Shown: piece by piece, positions 34,770-44,339 of the stretch
Layout of the letters: the number at the start of each line of letters is the position of its first letter
How positions within the stretch are numbered: the first letter of the stretch is position 1
DNA from: Gnetum montanum
Lineage: Eukaryota > Streptophyta > Gnetopsida > Gnetales > Gnetaceae
NCBI GenBank assembly: GCA_015680685.1
Contig: MNCI01029721.1
Span: 455-46,579, forward strand
DNA length: 46,125 nucleotides
Direction: 5' to 3'
The notes under the pieces: model-generated
What the model saw: the letters and a program-made list of their open reading frames with translations, nothing else
What the model was told of the DNA's origin: nothing
The model's database searches: none
Made by a program: the position numbers and the translations under genes

Positions 34770-34864
34770 TAGGGACCTATTTATCAAAAAGAGATCATTA
34801 GATATTGACATGTTTATTATCCAACCACTCTACAAAGAAATATGCAATGAATGACAATAGATGG
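34770..34864. repeat. 96-bp repeat unit left of element C
   Basis: Contains AGATCATTAGATATTGA...CAACCACTCTACAAAGAAATATGCAATGAATGACAATAGATGG, which matches the two tandem units on the other side of element C (40686-40881). It ends with the GATGG that is duplicated by the insertion. Confidence 0.7.
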
Positions 34865-35771
34865 TGATGAGTGGCGAGGTATACAAGCATTCATGCATGA
34901 TCCGGTCGAACTCCATGGACAGGCTAGTTGTGGTATTTAGATAGTTACACGTTGATCGCAATTCGTTTTCTTCCGACCTGGACTAGTATTTACTTTGTCA
35001 CATATGGTTTAGTCGAGAGTGAGGCGTATGATGTGATCCTAAACTAGTGCTACTCCTAGAGACAATGGAACATAATCTTGATTAGACTAATGAGTAATAG
35101 GAAATGAAGTATAAGGTAACGTAAGTGCGATGAGAATTTTTTCCTTAATCATCCATACACATCTTGGACCTCATGCATGACTACTACTGAGATTACCAAG
35201 TGTAGATCCTAGGTACACTACTGGGTTACCAAGTAGTCACACTTAAATGCTCGTGATTAAGTCATACTCATTCTGTATTTAACAAAAATAATAATATTTG
35301 ATGATAAAGAAATATTAACTAACAAAAAAAATAACAATAATAATTAAACAATTAAAACTAACTGAATGCTGCAATGATGAAGTAATCTCAATCTTTATTT
35401 CTGGTCATGTGTGCATCCAAGTATCTCACACTCACATAAAGGTGCTATACAATTACAAGCATCACACTGTAGGCATGCACTGGGAAAATATTCTAACTCC
35501 TATGGAAACAAAATGCAAGGGATTTGCTAAAACTACTACAAAGGTACCTAAGTGGGGTGGGAGCCCACTTATTTATAGGTCGGATTAGGCTACGCGTAAA
35601 CGGGGCCTCGTCAATGCATGGACAGATGCATTGACGGGGCCGCATCGATGGGGCTACGTATATGGGACTGCATCAATGGGACTGCGTATATTGGGCTACA
35701 TCAACATGGCCATTTATACGAGGTCTCGTATACGTGGCCTAGTAAATGCATGGCCAAATGACACTTTATCA
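34865..35771 (-). repeat. 3' LTR of element C
   Basis: From TGATGAGTGGCG to CACTTTATCA on the plus strand. Minus-strand promoter motif CCTATAAATAAG at about 35568-35579. Its U3 holds extra ~15-bp GC-rich repeats (35635-35710) not present in the other LTR, while a ~28-bp stretch near the left edge of the other LTR is missing here. Confidence 0.88.
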
Positions 35772-35782
35772 TACCCCCACAA
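35772..35782 (-). other. Polypurine tract of element C
   Basis: Reads GTTGTGGGGGTA on the minus strand, immediately before the TGATAAAG start of the LTR. Well preserved. Confidence 0.8.
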
Positions 35783-37674
35783 CTGAGTAAAAAGTTGTCC
35801 TCGAGTCAAAAAAAGTAAGGAACGAGCTCAATTGAATACACAGTGGATAGGTATAGGATTATTGATTGAATAGAAATTTATTCATGTCGTAGTGTAGAAT
35901 TAAACAAAATTTGGACATAGACACAAAAGACAAAACATTGCGGAACTCATGGGGTTCCGATAGTGGTGGCTCCTCCATGGGTACCTTTCCTTTGTCCTGT
36001 GCATTAGGCTTCTGAGATTGATATCATTGAAGAAGCACCTAACGTTTCTCCTCTTCTATTTGAGGATTATAAGCCATCCATGCTGATGTTCCAATGTTTG
36101 ATGGAGTCAGCACTTTTCATGAACACGGCAGCTGCGGAAACACTTGATTGGCCCTGACATGCCATGCCGCAAATAGCTATCGTTCCTCTTCATAGGCTTA
36201 GGCCCTAACCTCTCCTCCCTTTTCTTGGATAGATTATGCAGTAACAGGAGTTTCATGATGGATACTAAATGATTTTCTTCTACTCTACATGTTCTGCATG
36301 AGGTCCTTGGCCTCTGCCTCCCCTAGGTCATTCGGTTGCACCTTGAGAAGGTCCTCCTTGTCTTCTTTTAAGGGTAATCTATAATCACACAAAGATCAAT
36401 TATTAGTAAGGTTATTAAAAAACATTCAATGATTTCAGACCTTACTTATTACCTTTAATAAATGTTGCATTCTTTACTCAGTGTGATTTTAGAGTTAGAA
36501 AATTTTCAAGGAAGTTGCCCTAACAATTTAATGTCGGATCTAGTTTTGAGAACATTTGATAAAATGATGACAAAGGAAAGAATATATTTGGCAATGAAAT
36601 ACTCACAGGGTATAAGATGATGTGGTGGTGTGCAACAAGTACAAAGTACAAAAGTCATGCAAGTGGGTCCTCCCCAAAGTAGGTTCCAACCTATATGCCC
36701 TTGCATAACCACACCTTAATATGTTTGTAGGCACTAGAAGGGTTAAATGTAATTTATACCAATGCAACAAAACACGTACATCTTGATACCACCATGATGA
36801 GGTATGAATTCAATGCTATACAAGACACGAGTCACAAATACATGAATAGTGAGATGGAATGAATTAGAGAAGGGATTGAAGAGATTGGGACGTGAGGTAA
36901 CTGACTCAGGGCACAACGAGTCTTGAGTGTAGGGCATGATTAATTCATCATTAGCTCATCATTCCAAACTCAAGACCAAGTCCATTCCTCCAGTTAGTGA
37001 CATCACATTTTTTCATCCAATGATGGACAACCATAAGAGCACCATGACAACAAGGCGTATGATCACTTGGCATTTTTTGCAAGGGAGGAGTGACTTGGAA
37101 TTTGTTTGCGGCATACTTTTTGTTCAGCCGCTTTGGCACACAATCTTTTTGTTTTCTCTTTCTCTTTTTTTTTTTTTGAAAATCTCGTCTTTAGTGGGTG
37201 CCTTTAATAATCTTAGTCCCATTTTCCATTAGATATACAAGGATCTTAGTACAACCAAGTTGCATGATAGCACCTATAGATGTCACCAAAAATAATCCAC
37301 AAGTTCCCTTGATGTCACACCCTGGCCATTTCCTCTTACTCCATCATTTTTCACTCTGGGCATAATGAACACAAAATTACTTTAATTTTTAACGAAGTCA
37401 AGAATATCATCATACCTAGAGTAGAACATCTTATTAATATAATGGTTGGGTGGATGTGGTGGGTTTACCATCCAAATAATTAATCACCTAAGACTTGATA
37501 GCATAAAAAAACACCTCAACCAATGAGATACATGAGTTTTTTATTCGTAGATGAGATTACTCATAAAAATATAGAAAGAAAAAAAGATAAACTAATAAAT
37601 TAAAAGGTGAAAAACTGGAAAACAAAAAGTTGAAAAATTAAAGAAATAGAAAAATATTTATTAATTCTCTGTTG
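35783..37674. other. Element C interior without pol
   Basis: About 1.9 kb where pol would be expected. No RT, RNase H, integrase or protease block was found on either strand. Frames at 36506-36937 (minus) and 36936-37232 (plus) overlap and show no known motif. Contains a T run at about 37167-37179. Confidence 0.5.
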
Positions 37675-39671
37675 TTAGAATGAAGGATATCCCCCATAGC
37701 TAAACGGTTGAGCATGGCTAGAATTAATAAATAGAAGGTGGGGATCCTTGCATGTTGGAAATATTGGGACCTGGTCATACTTATCCCATTGGGGTTCACG
37801 CACTTGATTAGAGTTGACATAGTTGGGCAAGTTATAAGATGTGGTTGATTTATAAGGAGTTGACCCACTATGGTACTTGTGACCGTAAGATGGTATGCAT
37901 GGATCAACATGTCTCCCCATGTGGCAATATTCATTGGTCCCCATGGTTGTTGGAGTATTGAGTGGTGGCCTTGATAAGGTAACATAAGGTGTTGGGTTTG
38001 AAGAGGAAAATGCACCACAGTGTTGGATTTGTGCTAAGTTGGCAGATGTAGTGGTTTCTAAATTGTAGTGTCCCTTTCGATGGTCACATCTAAAGAAGGG
38101 ATTCCTTTGATGTTGTGAAGGACCTCCACTACTGTTGACAATAGCAGCACAAGTAACGTTTGCTAGTTGGTGCTGTGGTTTAAAATCTTCTGGCATAACT
38201 AGCGGTAATGTAGAAGGAGGTGAAGTATGAGAATATTGAGGTTGAGGAGAAGTATAAGACACATGAGGTGGTGATCTTGTTGGAGAGAACATGGATGGAT
38301 AGTACTCTGGAGAATGATAACAATGAGGTGAGGTAGAGGATGTTGATCTTGTTTCAGAAATAGGTGTTGAACATAATAAGCATTTGGTGTTGGGACATAT
38401 AAAGGGTATGGTACAGTTGGTAGTGGCCTTCCCCATGACTGAGGTTTTTTCCACTATCATTAGACATAGTATTTTTGTATGAACTCTGGATGTAACATTC
38501 CTCCCCAATGCTCATGTAAATGTGACAAGATTGGACATTGACCTTTGGGGTGATTGTACAAGAAAATATTACATTGATACATATGATTGACAGTTGAGTT
38601 CTTATCCTTATTCTCTTCACCCCTTCTTTCTGATTGTCACGTGGTGTCTTGTCTTGTTTCTTGATTTGGCATAGTTCGTCCTCTAATAATGTTGGCATTT
38701 TCTCCACATATTTCATGTACCCAATCCATCATCTTATTGATATTTGCCTCAATTTCATCTAGTGATTGCAGGATTGGCAAAGATTATTCTACCTTTTTGA
38801 AGTGAGTGGATTTCTCCTCTTCATGATCATGGACCCTTGTTAAGTTGAGATTTTGGTCCTATTGGGAACTTTCAACATTCTCCCATTTGGCTATGTCTCC
38901 TTCTTCTTTTGCTACCCTCTTAATAAGCTCTTGGAGTTGATGGGTTCATGGCTCATATAGTTGACCTTGGGCGTACATCCCTAGGGTCTTCCTTGTTTCA
39001 TTACGAAGTCCATCTACAATATGGTAAATTAGCCTCTCCTTAGAGAACCCATGGCCTGGGTAGTTATTTAACAATGAATAATATCTTTCTAAGGCAATGT
39101 CCAAGGGTTCATGTTGTTCTTGTTTCCATTCTTAGATTTGTCTCCTCAAGGATGACACTCTCACATAGGTTTGATATCTTTCATTGAAAATTTCTACCAT
39201 TGTCGGCCAAGGTCGAATTGATTTTGGTTTTAACGACCTATACCATACTTTTTCTTAGCCAACAAGTGTCAGAGGAAAGAGCTTAAGTTCTTGCCACCCA
39301 TTATCAATATTGTTCCATGTATAGGCATCGTAGAAGGCTTGTAAATGTTGTTACGGATATGAATCATAGCCTCCTGAAAACTTGGAAAAGTTGTTCAAAT
39401 CAAGTACAGGTAGACAACTTTCCTTATGATGCCTACGACCTATTCGAACAACCTCTTGTATTTTTGTTAAGCTTGTAGTGGCTAGTAGGGGTTCATCGTC
39501 ATCGGGTAAGTTATGCCTTCATGCATTGGGATGATGTTATCTTCGTTTATGTTTATAAGAAATTCCCACCTCGGGTTGCATACTCCAATCTCTATTGTCA
39601 TAATATTTGTTGGTTCTCCAATGAATTGCCTCACTAGATGTGGAATTATTATAGTCTTGTAGGAGAGACAT
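37675..39671 (-). pseudogene. Gag of element C (core, zinc knuckle, Pro/Ser tail)
   Basis: Start ATG at 39671 (MSLLQDYNNSTSSEAIHWRT). The core has FSGGYDSYPQQHLQAFYDA, WQELKLFPLTLVG, WYRSLKPKSIRPWPTMVEIF, WKQEQHEPLDIALERYYSLL and HGFSKERLIYHIVDGLRNE: a clear Retrotrans_gag domain. Near 38573-38535 a knuckle reads CNIFLYNHPKGQCP, the CX2CX3HX4C pattern with the second Cys changed to Phe. The last 277 codons (38508-37675) form an open Pro/Ser/Thr/His-rich tail (for example SPTRSPPHVSYTSPQPQYSH). Nearly all damage is scattered stops and a few shifts. Gag would build particles and bind element RNA. Confidence 0.78.
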
Positions 39672-39785
39672 GGTTGCAAATTTGTGTAATTTAATTACAA
39701 TTATTATTATTATTTTTCTGAAAGATATATCGTCAAGGCTTTGTTACAGCAATCTTGTATGATGTAACTAATCTAAATAACTAGC

Positions 39786-39807
39786 ACCATCCCTAGCAAT
39801 GGTGCTA
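39786..39807 (-). other. Primer-binding site of element C
   Basis: Minus strand TTAGCACCATTGCTAGGGA next to the LTR end. It differs from the remembered tRNA-Asp type TTGGCGCCGTTGCCGGGGA only by G-to-A and C-to-T changes, four of the five at CpG sites. Confidence 0.75.
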
Positions 39808-39808
39808 A

Positions 39809-40685
39809 TGATGAGTGGAGAGGTACCCCTACACTCAACTCTATGAATAAGAGCGTTCACGCACAATTTGGTTGAACTTCGTGGATAGGCTAGTTGTGGT
39901 ATTTAGATAGTTACACGTTGATCACGATTCATTATCTTCCCACCTGGACTAGTATTTTCTTTGTTACATATGGTTTAGTCCAGACTGAGGCATATGATGT
40001 GATCCTAAACTAGTGCTACTCCTAAAGACAACGGTACATAATCTTTACTAAACTAATGAGTAATAGGAAATGAAGTCTATGCTAACCTAAGTGTGATGAG
40101 CATCTATTCCTTAATTGTTCGTACACATCTTGGACCTCGTGCATGACTACTACTGGGATTACCAAGTGTAGATCCTAGGTATGTTACTGGGTTACCAAGA
40201 AGTTACACTTATATGCTCATGATTAAGTTGTACTCATTCCACATTTAACAACAGAAATAGTAAATGATGATAAAAAAATATTAACTAAGAAAACAATAAA
40301 TAAAAATAACAATTAAAAAATTAAAACTAAGTGAATGATGCAATGATGAAGTAATATCAATGCTTATTTCCAGTCATGTGCGCATCCAAGTATGTCACAC
40401 TTGAATAAAGGTGTCATACAATTACAAGCATCACACTGTGGGCATGCACTAGGAAAATATTCTAACTCCTATGGAAACAAAATACAAGGGCTTTGCTACA
40501 ACTACTAGAAAGGTACCTAAGTGGGGTGGGAGCCCACTTATTTATAGGCCGAAATAGGCTATGCGTAAATAGGGCCACATTGATCCATAGATGGATGCGT
40601 CGATGGGGCCGCGTCGATGCTGCCACGTATACGAGGGTCTCGTATACGTGGCCTAGTAAACGCATGGCCAAATGATAGTTCATCA
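39809..40685 (-). repeat. 5' LTR of element C
   Basis: From TGATGAGTGGAG to GTTCATCA on the plus strand. The minus-strand TATA motif (CCTATAAATAAG) is at about 40537-40548. U3 contains a 13-bp perfect inverted repeat (40623-40651). Confidence 0.88.
40623..40651. repeat. Perfect 13-bp hairpin in U3 of LTR C
   Basis: CCACGTATACGAG, loop GGT, CTCGTATACGTGG. In the other LTR the inner 8 bp of each arm are kept (35715-35722 and 35725-35732). Could be a transcription-factor site or a structure in RNA from upstream reads. Confidence 0.8.
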
Positions 40686-40881
40686 GATGGATTGGTTTAA
40701 TTAATGCTTATTTAGATCATTGGATAAGAACGTATTCATTGGCCAACTACTTTACAATGAAACATGCAATGAATGACGATAGATGCCTTGTGTTATTTAA
40801 TGCTTATAGAGACCATTGGATTAAAAACATATTTATTTTTCAACTACTTTACAATGAGACGTGTAATGAATGATGATAGAT
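40686..40881. repeat. Two 96-bp tandem units right of element C
   Basis: Units start at 40686 (GATGGATTGGTTTAATTAATGC) and 40782 (GATGCCTTGTGTTATTTAATGC). Each carries CAACTACTTTACAATGA(A/G)AC and AATGAATGA(C/T)GATAGAT. Together with 34770-34864 they show that element C landed inside a pre-existing tandem array. Confidence 0.8.
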
Positions 40882-42009
40882 GGCCTATGTTTATACATCT
40901 CTTATGAGTTGAAGGGAATATTTCTTGTAGCTTTATTTTTAAAGAAAAATACAGCACTAATGATGAACTTTGAGAGTTTGTCGCATACAATGGTTGATGA
41001 TACTATATAGTTTATTTATGATCAATTGGATTTCTACATGTCGGAAAGAATTCTTGAATTTAGGTTATTTACATATTTTTCTAATCAAACACGTAGCTTT
41101 CAAATAAAAAAGTCACGGATGCAATTGCAAACCTATATACTGTGCCCTTCTGGTCATTGGATTACGATATGAAGATGTCAGAATAAGTAATTACTGTATT
41201 TACATCATTCGCATCTTCTTCAATGCAAATGCAAATCACATAGGAAAAAAAGAAATTCAGATGGAAGGAATTACAGAAATATGCCCTTCAATTTTGCACA
41301 TTTATTTCAAACCAATGATCAGAGCATCAACCATACGAGTACCACGTGATGGGACAGCATCTGCCATAAAGTCTGTTGAAGTTCCACGTGATTAAAAAAA
41401 ACATCAAAGTGACGTAAATGCAACGTAGAACACACAGGTCACATAAAAAAATCAAAGTAATGTATGATCAGAGATGTATCTACTTCTGATTCGTCGTCAA
41501 TTTATTTTAATCCACGGATGATTGGAGATTTTGCAGGACAAACATTTTCATTACTTTTAACTTTTCTGGTAATTCCAGAAATTTGCCTTTAGCTTTTCTG
41601 GTAACCCATAAATTTACCTTACCATGAAGACTTGTACATTTGTGTGATTTTTACACAACTATTTCAAGCCACAACATTGTATGGCACATCAAAGTCATAT
41701 GCTTAAATCATTAAGACCATATTAAGATTTTTTGGTTGTGGATGGGCAAGTAGCCAAAGTTGAAATGGTTCAAAAAGATTCCAAACAATTTTTCAGAATG
41801 ATTTCTTCTTAAGGCTCTTTTAATACACAAACTCTTCTTCTTTTGTTGAGAATGATATCCTTTACCAACAATTGTATTTAACCTTGAAGAACTTTGGTGA
41901 GGGAGGGATAGAGTTCAAAGGCCAAAGTACATTAAAAGATATATCTTTTAGTCCTTCATTCAAAGATAAATAGACAAATAAAAAAAAGGAGAAAGACCAA
42001 ACCAATAAC
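40882..42009. other. Non-coding, with a cluster of ACGT motifs
   Basis: No gene was recognised. At 41343-41348 and 41385-41390 are two CACGTG G-boxes and at 41410-41417 a TGACGTAA, with a further AACGTAG just after. These are typical plant bZIP/bHLH sites, but no transcription unit follows in either direction; nearby TTTTCTGGTAA phrases repeat at about 41564 and 41597. Confidence 0.35.
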
Positions 42010-42149
42010 CATAGGATGATAGGAGATCCCATTGTGGTGATAGAAACTAGGAGCATAAGCAACCTAGAGAGGAAGAAGAGCATTACCAAGATAGGAGGTA
42101 CAATTGGACTCATCATAGATGGCATAGCCAAGATAGGGACCACTAAGAA

Positions 42150-42625
42150 TCAAGATAGCAAGATCAAAAGGTTGGATATAAATAATATTCACAAGTTTGA
42201 AGGGAGATATAATGCTGATACACAGCATCATCTGCAAGCTTTCCATTAGGTTTGTGCCTTGAAAATGAATGGTAAAAGTTAAAATTATTTTCCAAGACAC
42301 TCACTAAAGAAGTATATAGTTGATACTGATCTTCAAAACTAGAATCAATCTGTAGCTGGAGGATAATGATGGAGTTTAATGATAAGTACTAGACAAACCT
42401 CTAAGTGTTCAACTTGAGAGGAAAATCCAAGGATGGAAACAAGGTAATCATGAATCCTTAAATGCAACCATGGGTAGGTATTACTCTTTCTTGCATTAAT
42501 GCCTAGACCATCGATTTTCTCAAAGGAAGCAAGTTGGCCACATGATAGATGAACTCTATAACAAAACCAAAGAAACTCTTCAAGTCTATGCTTAAGGGAC
42601 ACTTTCAAAGATGAAGGTCTATCAA
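42150..42625 (+). pseudogene. Gag of element E, broken
   Basis: RLDINNIHKFEGRYNADTQHH then LQAFH (42166-42246) matches FSGGYDSYPQQHLQAF of element C. After a shift come IQGWKQGNHES, MGRYYSFLHQCLDHRFSQRK (one TAG read as Gln) and VGHMIDELYNKTKETLQVYA (42425-42590), matching WKQEQHEPLDIALERYYSLL and GLRNETRKTLGMYAQG of C. The order and spacing are those of the Retrotrans_gag domain. Frames change and stops occur throughout. Confidence 0.65.
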
Positions 42626-44339
42626 ATTCAAAGCTAATTAATTAGGTGAAAAAAATTAAGGGAAGCTAAAGAAGAGAGAAAATACAGAGTATAATAATGA
42701 CCCCTCAATTCATAAAAGGGAGATATGTTTCTGTGATATAGAGAAGGAAGCAAATGAAAACCTTGCCGATCAAAAAATCTATTACTGAAATATCAGCTAA
42801 AATAGATAAAACATGGAAATCCTAAGATGAGAAGTTTGAAATAGCTCTTAAAATAGCAGAGGAAAAGACATAGCTAGGTAGTAGTAGGATAAAAGTGGAT
42901 AGAAAGATGTAGTTAGGGAATGATATCAAAATAAATGTAAGGCTACAATAATCGATAAGGTTACAAATTCAAGAATAGGTGATGATGAATGTGGTATTTT
43001 CCAATATGAACATTCCAAGGGATGTTATCCTATAGTATCACATCTACAAGAGTCTAGGGTATATGCATTAAACACAAAGTTGATAACAAAGCACCGACCT
43101 AGGAGATTGCCTTATCCATAAGGCAATTACAGGCAACAATTTCACCTAACATAGTATTATCCAAGTTGAGCACCACCTCAACCTCGAGAGTAGTATTGAT
43201 AATGGAAAAACCCACAATAATTGAGGAATGCCAGCATTGAGGCAATAATATCTTTATCGATAGATGAACCCATATGGATATTATATTCAACAACGTGTAT
43301 CTCTCCATGCCTCTACAAGCCACACTTCTTTCACTCATCACTATTATCCATAAGAATATCATTGAACTCCCTCTTCAAGAGCTAAGTCTCCTTGTGCTTA
43401 TTCTCCTCTATATCTATCACCTAACTCTACACCTTCTAACATCACTCCTTTGTAACTTACATTACAAGGCAAGTGGAAATCTCAGTATAGACATAACAAT
43501 GCAATGTCACCAGGGCAATACACTTATAGCTAGATGGTTATTTTGGTGTATCTAAGCATAAGCCTTGAAAGAGGGCTTTCTTTAGGCCACATAGTCCATG
43601 AAAATCATTGTAGACACACTTGGCTACTAACTCTACATTAACTACTTTCAGAAACAACCTCAAGTTTCCTTCAAACCAAACATCCTCCAATGTACACACT
43701 ATCATGTCGACACATGTAGTCATAGATTGGATTAAGGTTGGCCACCTTCCAAGGAAATGATCTGATCTTGGGAGTCTCCTCATCAATTTGGAAATTGTAG
43801 GAAATAATCCATGCAAGGCTCTATTGGATTCAGGTTCCAAAATGAACTTAATATCTTAGGAGATTTATAAGACCTAAAACTTGCCTCCACTCAAAAAAAT
43901 GTAACATCAAGTTATATCTTGTAAATTAGTCCATCAGTATTCTGTTGGGGTTTGTGGAGAATACTATGAGCATCATCTATGAATGGTGATACCAAAGAGA
44001 TTTGGGAAGATCAATAAGAAGCAAATTTCATGCATTGCATACCATGACATAGGGTGCCATTGCATGTAAAAAATATGGAGCATAAAAAGTACATCTATCT
44101 AAGCATGCAATTAGTATGCCAAAAAAACAAGTATTCAAAGGTGCTTATATGTAGAAGCCATAAAACAAGAAGGTACCCAATGGCTGACATTAGAAAATCG
44201 CTCTGAATTAACAATATGCATGGAACTAATGGAATTTCTTACAAGTGCCTACATAGATAATTTGGATGGACTGGAGTAGATATAATACTAATTTTTCCAT
44301 AAAAATGAACAGATTAATTGAGGGAAGTTGGAAGTCCTA
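42626..44339. other. Element E middle: gag tail and protease not resolved
   Basis: Expected to hold the gag C-terminus, zinc knuckle and protease. No motif was clear enough to call. Overlapping frames at 43099-43840 on both strands have no supported product. Confidence 0.4.

Larger units (their letters stand above)
34865..40685 (-). mobile_element. Element C: structurally complete gag-only LTR element
   Basis: 5,821 bp on the minus strand. The 5' LTR is 40685-39809 (877 bp), the primer site 39807-39786, gag 39671 to about 37675, then a non-coding interior, a polypurine tract at 35782-35772 and a 3' LTR at 35771-34865 (907 bp). The exact 5-bp GATGG flanks both ends (34860-34864 and 40686-40690), marking one insertion event. 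LTRs start TGATAAAG/TGATGAAC and end CTCATCA. Where they align they agree at roughly nine bases in ten, so the insertion is old. No pol motifs were found in 35772-37675, so it fits the gag-only, non-autonomous class called TR-GAG in plants. Confidence 0.88.

Noticed and set aside
36936-37232. 98-codon plus-strand frame inside element C
   Set aside because: Antisense to the element, overlaps a minus-strand frame of similar quality, and no family is recognised.
40493-40683. Overlapping open frames on both strands in LTR C
   Set aside because: They lie in U3/R of the LTR, cover the palindrome and GC-rich repeats, and are not protein-like.
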